A stretch of DNA of 64,000 nt from Thermanaerovibrio velox DSM 12556 (GCF_000237825.1 NZ_CM001377.1:434001-498000); one strand, 5' to 3'; numbered from the stretch's first letter, positions 50,345-60,463 are shown. Notes: generated by a model from the sequence alone, not told the origin. Program-made: numbers and translations.

Positions 50345-51120
50345 ACTACGAGGAAATAGTCAACCTCATCCTCGTGTACCTCCTGTGTTCCCTCCGGTTA
50401 ACCGGGCTCATATTCGCGAATCCCCTTTTCTCCCTGCCCTCCTGGCCCATGCCGGTTAAACTTTGGCTTGCCCTGATGTTGGCGTTGGTCATGGTGCCCT
50501 CTGCGAACCCGCAGGTACCGGTGGCGTTGCTCTCCACATGGACGGGGGTGACGTTCTTCGCCGTAAGGGAGTTCCTCATAGGGGCTTCGGTGGGGTTCCT
50601 GGCCGCCCTTCCCCTGTACGCCCTTCAGCTCTCCGGCTACATGGAGGGGAGCCAGATGGGGCTTGCCATGGCCACCCTGTTCGATCCCGCCCAGGAGGGG
50701 AGCGTGGCGCTGGTGGGGCAGATGAAGTATCTGCTTGGGATATGGTTCCTCTTCCACTGGAACGGGCATCTGCTGCTGGTGGAGGCCCTTGACAGGAGCT
50801 TTGCCCTGGTGCCCCTGGGTAAGGGGTTCACGGGCATCCCCGCGTCCCAGCCCCTGGGGAGGTGGCTGACGGAGCTGTTCCTGTTGGGCATACGGCTGTC
50901 TCTTCCCATCATGGGGGCCCTCCTTTTAGCGGACATAGGCCTTGGGTTCGTGGCCCGCACGGTGCCCCAGATGAACGTGTTCATCCTGGGCATACCGCTC
51001 AAGATAGGTCTTGGCCTCATCCTGCTGATGGTGGTGATGCCCTTAACGGTGGACCTCTTCTACGGCTACGTGAGCAGGGCGCTGGTGTGGGCCCTGGAGG
51101 GGACCGTCCTTTGGCGTTGA
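50341..51120 (+). CDS. fliR: Flagellar export gate protein FliR
   Basis: 259 residues, about six hydrophobic segments. REFLIGASVGFLAALPLYALQLSGYMEGSQMGLAMATLFDP and LADIGLGFVARTVPQMNVFILGIPLKIGLGLILLMV are FliR motifs. Completes the FliPQR pore. Confidence 0.95.
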   Translation: MNYEEIVNLILVYLLCSLRLTGLIFANPLFSLPSWPMPVKLWLALMLALVMVPSANPQVPVALLSTWTGVTFFAVREFLIGASVGFLAALPLYALQLSGYMEGSQMGLAMATLFDPAQEGSVALVGQMKYLLGIWFLFHWNGHLLLVEALDRSFALVPLGKGFTGIPASQPLGRWLTELFLLGIRLSLPIMGALLLADIGLGFVARTVPQMNVFILGIPLKIGLGLILLMVVMPLTVDLFYGYVSRALVWALEGTVLWR

Positions 51121-52247
51121 GGTGTACTCGGGTCTTTGCCTTGGATGGGCTGGATAAGACCCTGCTGTTCCCCATCGATGTACAGTTCTTCGCGGAGGAG
51201 AAGTCCGAGCCCGCCACCCCCAGGAAGAGGCAGAAGGCCCGGGAGGAGGGGCAGGTCACCAAAAGCCAGGACCTAACCGCGGCGGTGGTCATAGCCTCGG
51301 GTCTTATAGGGGTTCTGGTTTTCGGGGGTTTCTTCATGGGGAACCTGACGAGGCTCTTTGAGGTGACCATGGGGTATCTCAAGGAGCCCTCCATGGGGAC
51401 CCAGCGTTGGCTTCTTCTCCCCTCGGTGAGGGCTTTGTACTCTTACTTCCTGGTCTGGCTGCCCTTGGGCCTTATATGTGCCCTGTCGGCCCTGGGGCTT
51501 TTAGCCTACCAGGTGGGCTTTCTTTTCACCTCCAAACCCCTGGTCCCGAACCTCAACAGGCTGAACCCCGTGAGCGGGATGAAGAAGATGTTCTCCGGCC
51601 GGTCCTTTGTGGAGATGCTGAAGGGGGTCGTAAAGGCGGGGATACTGATCATGATGCTCTACGGGGCGCTGAAGCATGACCTGGTGACCCTGGTGGGGGC
51701 GGTGGGGCAGCCCTTTGTGGAGGGGCTTGGGACGGTCATGTGGCGGGTCTGGGTGTTGAGCATGAAGATGACCCTGATGCTCTTGGTGCTTGGGCTCTTC
51801 GATTACGCTTATCAGAGGTGGGAGTTTGAAAGGTCCATAAGGATGTCGAAACAGGAGATAAAGGAAGAGTACAAGCAGATGGAGGGAGATCCCCTCATAA
51901 AGCGTCGCATAAGGCAGAGGCAGAGGGAACTGGCCCAGCGGAGGATGATGTCCGACGTTCCCAAGGCGGACGTGGTCATAACCAACCCGGTCCACGTGGC
52001 GGTGGCGCTGAACTACGACAGGAAGGTTTCGGACGCTCCGGTGCTGCTCGCCAAGGGGCAGGGCCTTATAGCTGAGCGGATCAGGGAGCTGGCCAGGGAG
52101 AACCGGGTGCCGGTGGTTCAGAACCCCCCGCTTGCCAGGGCCATATACTCCCAGGTGGAGATAGGGGAGGAGATCCCCGAGGGGCTGTACAAGGCGGTTG
52201 CGGAAGTGCTGGCCTTCGTGTACCGTTTGAGGGGGCGCAGGGGATGA
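51117..52247 (+). CDS. flhB: Flagellar export switch protein FlhB
   Basis: 376 residues with four transmembrane helices and a cytosolic C-domain. FFAEEKSEPATPRKRQKAREEGQVTKSQDL is the classic N-terminus. The autocleavage site is NPVH (Asn290), with Val instead of the common Thr (NPTH). The start is most likely TTG 51117 in a TTGA overlap with the fliR stop; TTG 51141 is an alternative. Confidence 0.94.
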   Translation: MRCTRVFALDGLDKTLLFPIDVQFFAEEKSEPATPRKRQKAREEGQVTKSQDLTAAVVIASGLIGVLVFGGFFMGNLTRLFEVTMGYLKEPSMGTQRWLLLPSVRALYSYFLVWLPLGLICALSALGLLAYQVGFLFTSKPLVPNLNRLNPVSGMKKMFSGRSFVEMLKGVVKAGILIMMLYGALKHDLVTLVGAVGQPFVEGLGTVMWRVWVLSMKMTLMLLVLGLFDYAYQRWEFERSIRMSKQEIKEEYKQMEGDPLIKRRIRQRQRELAQRRMMSDVPKADVVITNPVHVAVALNYDRKVSDAPVLLAKGQGLIAERIRELARENRVPVVQNPPLARAIYSQVEIGEEIPEGLYKAVAEVLAFVYRLRGRRG

Positions 52248-52329
52248 TGCCTTTGCGCTTTCCCTTGGGTGCCGTTGCGGCTTTGCGTGACGTGGTTTTT
52301 AGAATTTCTTAGCTCATCGGGAGGCAGAT

Positions 52330-54426
52330 ATGGGAGGTTCCGCTTCGGTTTCCAGCAAGGTGATGAGGTACGCGGACGTGGGAATGGCGGTGCTGTTGGT
52401 GTTGATCGTGGGGATGATGATAATCCCCCTTCCCACGTGGCTTTTGGATGTGCTTTTGGCGCTCAACATAACCTTTGGGGTTGTGATACTGTTGAGCACC
52501 TTTTACGTTAAGCAGGCCCTGGAGATATCCGCGTTTCCCACGATACTTCTTATGGCCACGCTGTTCCGGCTGGCCCTCAACGTTTCCACCACCAGGCTGG
52601 TGCTGCTAAACGGTTATGCGGGGGAGATAATCAACGCCTTTGGGAACTTCGTGGTTGGTGGCAACTACGTGGTGGGAGGCGTGGTGTTCCTCATCTTGGT
52701 GATCATCCAGTTCCTGGTGATAACCAAGGGGGCCGAGCGGGTGGCGGAGGTGGCGGCTCGTTTCACCTTGGACGCCATGCCGGGCAAGCAGATGGCCATA
52801 GACGCGGACCTGAACGCGGGGATGATAGACGAGCAGGAGGCCCGCCGCAGGAGGGCGAACGTGCAGCGGGAGGCGGACTTTTACGGTGCCATGGACGGTG
52901 CCTCGAAGTTCGTAAAGGGGGATGCCATAGCGGGGCTCATCATAACCACCATAAACATACTGGGTGGTCTTGCCATAGGGGTCCTTCAGAGGGGTATGGA
53001 GCTCAAGCAGGCCCTTGGGACCTACAGCCTTTTGACCGTTGGAGACGGCTTGGTGGCCCAGATACCGGCCCTTTTGCTTTCCACCGCCACGGGCATCATC
53101 GTTACCAGGGCGGCGGGGGAGAGCGACCTTGGCAAGGAGATGGTGTCGTCGCTCACCAGGAACCACCGTCCCCTTTACATAGGTTCCGGTCTCCTCTTCG
53201 CCCTTGCGGCGGTTCCTGGCCTTCCTACGATACCCTTCGGGCTTCTTGGGGCCGGCATGGCCGCCATGGCCTACGGGGTTCAGCGGGAGGCGGCGTCCTC
53301 CGAAGTGGTCCCCGACTCAGGCAGGCAGCCCTCCGCCGGGGGCAAGCCCGGGGCGGCCGCCCCGCCGCCCCCTTCCGCCCCTTCGTCGGGGCCCGAGAAC
53401 GTGCTGCCCCTTCTCACCGTGGACCCCATGGAGGTGGAGATAGGTTATGCCCTGATACCCCTGGTTGATCCGTCCCAGGGGGGAGACATGTTGGAGAGGA
53501 TAGGCACCATAAGGCGCCAGATGGCCATGGACCTTGGCCTTGTGGTGCCCCCCATAAGGATAAGGGACAACATCCAGCTCAAGCCCACCGAGTACCTTAT
53601 AAGGGTGAAGGGTGCGGAGGTGGGCAGGGGGGAGCTGCTGCCGGATCACTACCTTGCCATGAGCACCGGAGGGGAGGACCTGCTGGTGGGGATCCCCACC
53701 AAGGAGCCTGCCTTCGGGCTTCCGGCGGTTTGGATATCCCCGGAGATAAGAGACCAGGCGGAGGGGCTGGGCTACACGGTGGTGGACTGTCCGTCGGTGC
53801 TGGCCACGCACCTGTCGGAGGTCATAAAGCGATACGGGGCGGACCTTATCACCCGCCAGGAGGTTCAGAAGCTGGTGGATCTGGTGGGGGAGTCCAACCC
53901 CGCCATAACCAAGGACCTTCTGGAGGTGCTGAGCCTTGGGGACGTGCAGAAGGTCTTGCAGGGGCTCATAAGGGAGCAGGTGTCCATAAGGGACCTGGTC
54001 ACCATATTCGAGACCTTGGCGGACCACGGCCGTTACACCAAGAGCACCGATTATCTCTTGGAGAGGACCCGGGAGGCCCTTTCCAGGGTCATAACGCTTC
54101 GGCTTCAGGATCAGGAGGGGGTGCTTGGTGTGTACACCTTGTCCCCCCGCTGGGAGCAGCGCATTAAGGAGTCCATGAAGGGTGATCTGATGCAGGGTTG
54201 GCAGCTTAACATGCCGCCCAAGGAGATGCAGGATCTCATGCAGGCCATAGCCTCTGCGGCGGAGGCCATGGCCATGGGTGGAATAACGCCGGTGCTGCTC
54301 GCCCACCCGGACGTTCGTTTGGTGGTTCGACGCATAGTGGAGGGGAGCTTGCCTCAGCTCTTCGTGGTAAGCTATAACGAGATAGCCCCTTCAACTCAGC
54401 TGAGATCCTTGGGAGTGGTGGAGTAG
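52330..54426 (+). CDS. flhA: Flagellar export gate protein FlhA
   Basis: 698 residues: eight N-terminal transmembrane helices, the FHIPEP region (VARFTLDAMPGKQMAIDADLNAGMIDEQEARRRRANVQREADFYGAMDGASKFVKGDAIAG), a Pro-rich linker (about 330-350) and a large cytosolic domain binding substrate-chaperone complexes. ATG 52330 after GGGAGG. Confidence 0.96.
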   Translation: MGGSASVSSKVMRYADVGMAVLLVLIVGMMIIPLPTWLLDVLLALNITFGVVILLSTFYVKQALEISAFPTILLMATLFRLALNVSTTRLVLLNGYAGEIINAFGNFVVGGNYVVGGVVFLILVIIQFLVITKGAERVAEVAARFTLDAMPGKQMAIDADLNAGMIDEQEARRRRANVQREADFYGAMDGASKFVKGDAIAGLIITTINILGGLAIGVLQRGMELKQALGTYSLLTVGDGLVAQIPALLLSTATGIIVTRAAGESDLGKEMVSSLTRNHRPLYIGSGLLFALAAVPGLPTIPFGLLGAGMAAMAYGVQREAASSEVVPDSGRQPSAGGKPGAAAPPPPSAPSSGPENVLPLLTVDPMEVEIGYALIPLVDPSQGGDMLERIGTIRRQMAMDLGLVVPPIRIRDNIQLKPTEYLIRVKGAEVGRGELLPDHYLAMSTGGEDLLVGIPTKEPAFGLPAVWISPEIRDQAEGLGYTVVDCPSVLATHLSEVIKRYGADLITRQEVQKLVDLVGESNPAITKDLLEVLSLGDVQKVLQGLIREQVSIRDLVTIFETLADHGRYTKSTDYLLERTREALSRVITLRLQDQEGVLGVYTLSPRWEQRIKESMKGDLMQGWQLNMPPKEMQDLMQAIASAAEAMAMGGITPVLLAHPDVRLVVRRIVEGSLPQLFVVSYNEIAPSTQLRSLGVVE

Positions 54427-54427
54427 G

Positions 54428-55669
54428 ATGAGGGTTCTTAAACAGATAGAGTTCGAGGCCCGGGATGATGCGGAAGCCATGAGGATAGCCTCCAAGAGGC
54501 TTGGCAGGGATGCGGTGATATTGAGCTCCCGGCCGGTCAAGAAGGGGGGCATACTGGGCCTTTTCGGCAAGCGGGTTCTGATCGTTACCGCTGGCATCCT
54601 GGAGGACGACGCCCCGGCGATCGACCAGGAGTCCCGGCAGCGGTTGTTCTCGTTCCAACAGCTCTTGGACATGCGGAAGGAGGTTCAGCGGGCGGTCATG
54701 GGATCAGAGGAGGATCAGCCGCTTCCCATGAGGGTTGAGACGGCGTCGGTGCTCCCCTTAAACCCCGTGACGGTGTCCCAGGCGGAGAGGGCCTACGGGG
54801 CATCCGGCATCTCCGCCCCGGTGGGTGGAAAGCCCAACCTGGAGGATCAGGTGGAGGATCTGCGGCGGAGATTGGACCAGGTTCTGCAGCGGGTTGGTTC
54901 CGGCGGCGGCTATTGTGGGGACGATCCCTTGGTCAGGCGTCTTGTGGAGGCGGATGTGGACCCCGAGGTGGCCTCCAGGATCCTTGCGGGGCACAGGGGT
55001 GGGGACGATTCCCTGGTGGGTCTTTTGAGCTCCCGCATCAAGGTGGTGGGGGATGACCCGGTGTCCGCCATGGGGGGGCGGCGGGTGATGTTCGTGGGGC
55101 CCACCGGTGTGGGGAAGACCACCACCATAGCCAAGCTGGCGGCGGTCCATTCCTTGTGGGAGGGCCGGAGGGTGGCGCTGGCCACCGCGGACACCTACCG
55201 GATAGCGGCGGTGGAGCAGCTCAGGACCTATGCAAAGATATTGGGCATCCCCATGGAGGTTGCTTTCGAGCCCAAGGACTTCGAGGGGATACTGTCCAAG
55301 CACGGTGCCTGTGACCTCTTGCTGCTCGACACCGCGGGCAGGAGCGCCAAGGACTCCAAGAAGATGGAGGAGCTGAAGGTCCTGTACGAGGCCTTCATGC
55401 CCGATGCGGTCCACCTGGTATTGGCGGCGAACCTGAAGTACAAGGACATGTTGAAGGTGATAGATCGGATGGGGGTGGTGCCCATAAGGTCCGTGATATT
55501 CACGAAGCTTGACGAGACCTATTCCTTCGGCCCCCTGTTGAGCGTTTTGGAGGACTTCAAGTTCCCGGTTTCCTTCTTCACGGTGGGTCAGAACGTGCCC
55601 AACGACATAGAGGTTGCGAGGCCTGAAAGGCTTGCGAGGCTGATCCTGGAGGGGGATGGCCTTGGATAG
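54428..55669 (+). CDS. flhF: Flagellar biosynthesis GTPase FlhF
   Basis: SRP-type GTPase that sets the site of flagella. 413 residues: N-terminal B domain, then NG domain with FVGPTGVGKTTTIAKLAA, ATADTYRIAAVEQLRTYAKILGIPMEV, LLLDTAGRSAKDSKKM and IFTKLDETYSFGPLLS. Overlaps flhG by 14 bases. Confidence 0.95.
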   Translation: MRVLKQIEFEARDDAEAMRIASKRLGRDAVILSSRPVKKGGILGLFGKRVLIVTAGILEDDAPAIDQESRQRLFSFQQLLDMRKEVQRAVMGSEEDQPLPMRVETASVLPLNPVTVSQAERAYGASGISAPVGGKPNLEDQVEDLRRRLDQVLQRVGSGGGYCGDDPLVRRLVEADVDPEVASRILAGHRGGDDSLVGLLSSRIKVVGDDPVSAMGGRRVMFVGPTGVGKTTTIAKLAAVHSLWEGRRVALATADTYRIAAVEQLRTYAKILGIPMEVAFEPKDFEGILSKHGACDLLLLDTAGRSAKDSKKMEELKVLYEAFMPDAVHLVLAANLKYKDMLKVIDRMGVVPIRSVIFTKLDETYSFGPLLSVLEDFKFPVSFFTVGQNVPNDIEVARPERLARLILEGDGLG

Positions 55670-56567
55670 GCAGATGTCTGGCAGGGATCAGGCTTCTGCC
55701 CTTCGGGAGATGGTGCTCTCCTCTGGGGGCGGGAGGTCCAAGTTCCAGGGCCTGAGGTCCATTGCGGTGGTGAGCGGGAAGGGGGGGGTCGGAAAGAGCA
55801 ACCTTTCCGTTAACCTGGCGCTTGCCATGGGGCAGATGGGCGTTCGGGTCATGTTGATGGACGCGGACATGGGGCTTGCCAACGCGGATCTCCTCTTGGG
55901 TGTGGTGCCCAAGCACCACCTGGGACACGTGATCGGTGGCCAAATGGGGCTTGAGGACATCCTGCTTTCGGTGGATCAGGGGGTCAGTCTGATCCCCGGG
56001 GGGGCTGGTTTCTCGGACCTTGCGGACCTGGACGAGCAGAGCCAGGCGATGTTGATAGAGAAGTTCTCGGCCCTTGAGGGGCGAGCGGAGGTGTTGTTGG
56101 TGGACACCGGGGCGGGGATACACAGGAACGTGATATCCTTCGCTGCCGCTGCCGACGAGGTGCTCCTCCTGACCACCACGGAGCCCACCGCCATCAGGGA
56201 TGCCTACGGGGTTTTGAAGTCCCTGGTGGTGGGTTTATCTTGGAAGCCCAAGGTGTCCTTGGTGGTCAACATGGCGATGAGCGACGACGAGGCCTTCTCC
56301 GTGGCGGATCGGATAAGGCTGGCGGCGGGGCAGTTCCTGGACCTCAACGTGAACTACCTAGGTTACGTCCTTTGGGACCAACGGGTGATGGACTCGGTGA
56401 GGCGTCGCAGACCCTTTGTGCTGCAGAGCCCCGATTCTCCCGCGTCGTCCTGTGTGAAGGTGATAGCTCGTCGGCTGCTTAAGGTTGACCAGGAGGATGT
56501 GCCGGGTGGCAGGGGGCTCAAGGCCTTCATGCTGAGGCTCGGCAAGAGGATGAGGCTTAAGGGGTGA
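55656..56567 (+). CDS. flhG: Flagellar number regulator FlhG (YlxH)
   Basis: MinD/ParA-like ATPase, 303 residues. DQASALREMV at the N-terminus (FlhF-activating segment), deviant Walker A VVSGKGGVGKSNLSVNLA, LMDADMGLANADLLLG and VDTGAGIHRNVISF. Works with FlhF in flagellar placement. Followed by a GTGA overlap with the PilZ gene. Confidence 0.94.
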   Translation: MALDRQMSGRDQASALREMVLSSGGGRSKFQGLRSIAVVSGKGGVGKSNLSVNLALAMGQMGVRVMLMDADMGLANADLLLGVVPKHHLGHVIGGQMGLEDILLSVDQGVSLIPGGAGFSDLADLDEQSQAMLIEKFSALEGRAEVLLVDTGAGIHRNVISFAAAADEVLLLTTTEPTAIRDAYGVLKSLVVGLSWKPKVSLVVNMAMSDDEAFSVADRIRLAAGQFLDLNVNYLGYVLWDQRVMDSVRRRRPFVLQSPDSPASSCVKVIARRLLKVDQEDVPGGRGLKAFMLRLGKRMRLKG

Positions 56568-57247
56568 TCTCTTTGGGCCGGGATGGGGAGAGGGTAGGGC
56601 TTCCCCTGGGGGTCAAGGGGGAGTTTAAGGTGGAGGACGGGCTTTTCAAGGGCACGTACCCCACCAGGTTGGAGGACCAGAGGGAGGACCTGCTTGGGTT
56701 GGCGCATCCGATGTTCAAGGGGGCGCTTCTCCCGGTGTATAGGGACATGGAGTGTGAGCTCCTGGCGGAGGACGGCAGGTCCCCTTTGAGGGTGTCCTGC
56801 GTGGTGGTGAGGAGCGACATCTCCGGCACGGTGCCAATGCTTTGGGTCAAGACGCTAGGTCCCGTGGAGAGGATACAGCGGAGGCGCTACTTAAGGGTGC
56901 CCTGTCTTAAGGAGTTCCGGGTGTTTCCCCTTGAGGCGGAGGCTCGGTCGCCCCTGTCCGGCAGGTGGCTGAAGGGTGTGGCGGTGGACATGAGCCTTGG
57001 GGGAGTGAGGTTTAGGATAGACTATCCTTACAGGCTGTCCCAGGGGGACAGGTTTTTGTGCATGCTCCCCCTGGGTGATAGGCCTTTTCCTGGGTTGCTC
57101 AAGCTAATGAGGGCGGAGAGGACCTCCGAGGGCCTATGGGACTGCGGGGGGGCCTTTGAGGCGGTACCTAGATGGGCTGAAAAGTATATAATAGAGTTCA
57201 TAAGGACCCAGGAACTTAATTCCCGCCAGGGGAGAGATGTGCCATGA
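56564..57247 (+). CDS. PilZ-domain c-di-GMP receptor (YcgR-like flagellar brake)
   Basis: 227 residues: N-terminal YcgR-N-like beta domain (about 1-100) and a C-terminal PilZ domain with RRRYLR (106-111) and DMSLGG (142-147), the two c-di-GMP-binding motifs. Such proteins slow the motor when c-di-GMP is high. Overlaps both flhG and cheB by four bases, so it is a fixed part of the operon; in Bacillus the equivalent gene is elsewhere. Confidence 0.88.
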   Translation: MISLGRDGERVGLPLGVKGEFKVEDGLFKGTYPTRLEDQREDLLGLAHPMFKGALLPVYRDMECELLAEDGRSPLRVSCVVVRSDISGTVPMLWVKTLGPVERIQRRRYLRVPCLKEFRVFPLEAEARSPLSGRWLKGVAVDMSLGGVRFRIDYPYRLSQGDRFLCMLPLGDRPFPGLLKLMRAERTSEGLWDCGGAFEAVPRWAEKYIIEFIRTQELNSRQGRDVP

Positions 57248-58329
57248 CGCGCAAAGTGAGGGTTATGGTGGTTGATGACTCCGCCTTCATGCGAAAGGTT
57301 ATAGGTGACATGCTTGCCTCGGACCAGAGGTTTGATGTGGTAGCCCGAGTTAGGGATGGGGAGGAAGCGCTTCAGAAGCTCTCCGAGGCGGATCCGGATG
57401 TGATAACCATGGACGTTGAGATGCCTCGCAAGAACGGGCTGGAGGCTTTAAAGGAGATAATGGAGCGTCGTCCCACGCCGGTGGTGATGGTTTCGAGCCT
57501 CACCAAGGAGGGGGCGGAGGTGACGCTTCAGGCCCTCTCGCTTGGGGCGGTGGACTTTGTGACGAAGCCTTCGGGGACCATATCGCTGGACATGCACAAG
57601 GTGGAGGAGGAGCTGCGGCAGAAGGTCTGGGTGGCCAGCACGGTTGACCGTTCCAGGCTTAAGCCCGGGGCGGTGCCGAGGCGCAAGCCCGTGGAGGCCC
57701 CGAAGACTTCAGGGGCGGGTTTGCCGGGGGCCTCTCAAAGGCGCAAGCTTCAGCGGGTGGACCTGGTGTTGATAGCGTCGTCCACCGGAGGTCCCAGGGC
57801 GCTTCAGGAGGTGATCCCCAATCTCAGGGGGGATTTTCCGTGTCCCATCTTGGTGGTGCAGCACATGCCGAAGGGTTTTACCGCCTCCTTTGCCCAGAGG
57901 CTCGATGACGTGAGCCCCCTGAAGGTGGTGGAGGGATACGACGGTTTGAAACCGCAGAAGGGTATGGCTATCATAGCCCCTGGAGGTTATCATATGGTTG
58001 TGGAGAGGTCTGGGCCGGACCTGGTCTGTCGTTTATCCGACGCACCTCCTGTGAGGTCCGTTAAGCCCGCGGCGGACATGCTTTTCATGAGCGTGGCGGA
58101 TGTGGTGGGCGGATCTGTGGTGGCGGCGGTGTTGACCGGCATGGGCAGGGACGGGGCTGATGGGGCGCTTGCTCTTCACAGCAAGGGAGGCGTTATCCTG
58201 GCGGAGAGTCCGGATACCTGTGTGGTCTACGGAATGCCGAGGGCTGTAGTCGAGGCGGGCATAGCGGAGGAGGTAGTTTCCCTGTACGATATGCCCGAGG
58301 CTTTGCATCGATGGGCCGCATGCCCTTAG
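57244..58329 (+). CDS. cheB: Chemotaxis methylesterase CheB
   Basis: 361 residues: receiver domain (DDSAFMRKVIGD, phosphorylated Asp57 in VITMDVEMPRKNG), linker, and C-terminal esterase/deamidase domain with ASSTGGPRAL (catalytic Ser), QHMPKGFTASFAQRLD (His) and LTGMGRDGADG (Asp). Removes methyl groups from receptors; its CheR partner is not in the window. Confidence 0.95.
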   Translation: MTRKVRVMVVDDSAFMRKVIGDMLASDQRFDVVARVRDGEEALQKLSEADPDVITMDVEMPRKNGLEALKEIMERRPTPVVMVSSLTKEGAEVTLQALSLGAVDFVTKPSGTISLDMHKVEEELRQKVWVASTVDRSRLKPGAVPRRKPVEAPKTSGAGLPGASQRRKLQRVDLVLIASSTGGPRALQEVIPNLRGDFPCPILVVQHMPKGFTASFAQRLDDVSPLKVVEGYDGLKPQKGMAIIAPGGYHMVVERSGPDLVCRLSDAPPVRSVKPAADMLFMSVADVVGGSVVAAVLTGMGRDGADGALALHSKGGVILAESPDTCVVYGMPRAVVEAGIAEEVVSLYDMPEALHRWAACP

Positions 58330-58372
58330 GTTCGAGAAAACAAAATCCCCTGAACCTGGAGGCCGATAACCG

Positions 58373-60427
58373 ATGACTAACATGGATATGAGTCAGTACT
58401 TGGGTGCGTTCTTGGATGAGGCTACGGATCAGCTGAAGAACCTCAACGAGCTTCTTCTGGCGGCGGAGCAGAACCAGTCGGACATGGGAATAATAAATGA
58501 GATATTCCGGGTGGCCCACACCTTCAAGGGCATGTCTGCCACCATGGGTTTTGAAGGCATGGCGGGTTTGACCCATGCCATGGAGGACCTGTTGGGCCTT
58601 GCGAGGAGCGGGGAGCACGTGCTCAACTCCGAGGACGTGGACCTGCTTTTCAAGTGTCTTGACGCCATAACCGCCATGGTGGATTCCATCCGTGGTGGTG
58701 GGAGCGACAAGGACGTGGACGTCAAGGGTTTGGTTGATCAGCTGCACCGGTTGGTGAAGAAGGCTCACGATGCCCCTTCGGCGGCTCCTTCCGGGGCCTC
58801 CAGGGGCAGCAAGAAGGTGGAGTTGACGGAGCAGGAGAAGGGCTGGGTGAAGGAGGCCCGCAACCAGGGCATGTCGGTGTACGAGCTCAGGGTTGCCTTG
58901 AGCCCCAGCTGCATGTTGAAGGCCGCCAGGGCTTACATGGTGGTGACCCGCCTTGGGGAGATGGGGGAGCTCATAAAGACCCAGCCTGGGGTGGAGGATC
59001 TGGAGAGGGAGGCCTTCGACACCGAGTTTTGGGTGTACGTGGCCACCCATGAGAGCGGGGATTCCCTTTCTAAGGTTGCTTCCTCCATAAGCGAGGTGGC
59101 ATCGGTGGAGGTTACGCCGTTGAACTTCGATGAAGATGGTGGGCTGTCCATCGGGGACCTGGAGGAAGAGGACGAAGGGGAGGAGGCCGTGGCCTCGGCT
59201 TCTCCATCTTCGAGGGCTCCCGAGGGGGCTGCCCAGACTGGGGTGGTTCAGGCGGCGCAGCCTCAGGGGGTCAAGAAGGGCAGCCGCACCGTAAGGGTGG
59301 ACATCGGCAGGCTGGACAAGCTCATGAACCTGGTGGGGGAGTTGGTCATAGGTCGTGCCAGGATAGAGCGTCTGGCCCAGGAGACCAAGATGAAGGCCTT
59401 TGATGAGCCCTTGTCTCAGCTGGGTCGTATATCCGGTGAGATCCAGGAGCTGGTCACCAAGCTCAGAATGGTGCCGGTGTCCATGGTGTTTGACCGGTTG
59501 CCCCGGTTGGTCCGGGACCTTTCCCGTCAGATGGGCAAGGAGGTCCGGCTGGTGGTGGAGGGCCGGGAGACCGAGCTGGATCGGACGGTCATAGACGAGA
59601 TTGGGGATCCCATGGTTCACCTTTTGAGGAACTCCCTGGACCATGGCTTGGAGAGTCCGGAGGAGCGGGTTAAGAACGGGAAGCCCCGGGAGGGCACCAT
59701 AACCGTTGCGGCCTACCAGGAGGGCAACGGGGTCATAATAGAGGTTCAGGACGACGGCAGGGGCATAGACACCAACAAGGTGAGGCGCAAGGCGGTGGAG
59801 CGCGGCATAGTCACCGCCGAGCAGGCCCAGCTCATGACCGACGAGGAGGCCATAAGGCTCATACTGCTTCCTGGGTTCAGCACCGCCGACGTGGTTACGG
59901 ATCTATCGGGCCGCGGTGTCGGAATGGACGCGGTGAAGAGCAAGGTGGAGTCCCTTGGTGGCCAGTTCCAGGTGTTCTCCAAGCTGGGGCAGGGTACTCG
60001 GGTGGTCATAAGGCTGCCCTTGACGCTGGCCATAGTGCTTGCGCTGCTCATAAGGGTGGGGGACGAGATCTACGCCATATCGCTGGAGAACGTGGAGGAG
60101 ACCCTGCTGGTGCCCAAGAGCGAGATAAAGTACGTGCACGGCACCCCTGTCACCACCGTGAGGGGTGAGATATTGACCTTATCGGACCTCGCGGGGATTT
60201 TGTCCACGGAGGTTAACCGGGAGGGTGTGGAGGAGCATCCGGTGGTGGTGGTCCGGGTTGGCCGGGATCGGAACCGCATAGGTTTTGTGGTGGATGACTT
60301 CGTGGGACAGCAGGAGATAGTGATAAAGCCCTTGGGCAAGCTGCTTCAGAAGGTCCGGGGCGTGGCGGGGGCTACAATCCTAGGGGACGGCAACGTGGCG
60401 CTGATCCTGGACGCCGCATCCCTGTAG
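58373..60427 (+). CDS. cheA: Chemotaxis histidine kinase CheA
   Basis: 684 residues in P1-P5 order. P1 carries phospho-acceptor His49 in FRVAHTFKGMSATMGFEGM; a P2 CheY-docking region follows (about 150-260); P3 dimerisation helices from about 310; P4 ATPase with HLLRNSLDHGLESPEERVKNGK, DDGRGID and GRGVGMDAV; P5 CheW-like from about 550. ATG 58373 after GGAGG. Not followed by cheW. Confidence 0.96.
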   Translation: MTNMDMSQYLGAFLDEATDQLKNLNELLLAAEQNQSDMGIINEIFRVAHTFKGMSATMGFEGMAGLTHAMEDLLGLARSGEHVLNSEDVDLLFKCLDAITAMVDSIRGGGSDKDVDVKGLVDQLHRLVKKAHDAPSAAPSGASRGSKKVELTEQEKGWVKEARNQGMSVYELRVALSPSCMLKAARAYMVVTRLGEMGELIKTQPGVEDLEREAFDTEFWVYVATHESGDSLSKVASSISEVASVEVTPLNFDEDGGLSIGDLEEEDEGEEAVASASPSSRAPEGAAQTGVVQAAQPQGVKKGSRTVRVDIGRLDKLMNLVGELVIGRARIERLAQETKMKAFDEPLSQLGRISGEIQELVTKLRMVPVSMVFDRLPRLVRDLSRQMGKEVRLVVEGRETELDRTVIDEIGDPMVHLLRNSLDHGLESPEERVKNGKPREGTITVAAYQEGNGVIIEVQDDGRGIDTNKVRRKAVERGIVTAEQAQLMTDEEAIRLILLPGFSTADVVTDLSGRGVGMDAVKSKVESLGGQFQVFSKLGQGTRVVIRLPLTLAIVLALLIRVGDEIYAISLENVEETLLVPKSEIKYVHGTPVTTVRGEILTLSDLAGILSTEVNREGVEEHPVVVVRVGRDRNRIGFVVDDFVGQQEIVIKPLGKLLQKVRGVAGATILGDGNVALILDAASL

Positions 60428-60463
60428 GGGATCCTTTGAACGGAAGAGGGTTTTGTTGAGGCC

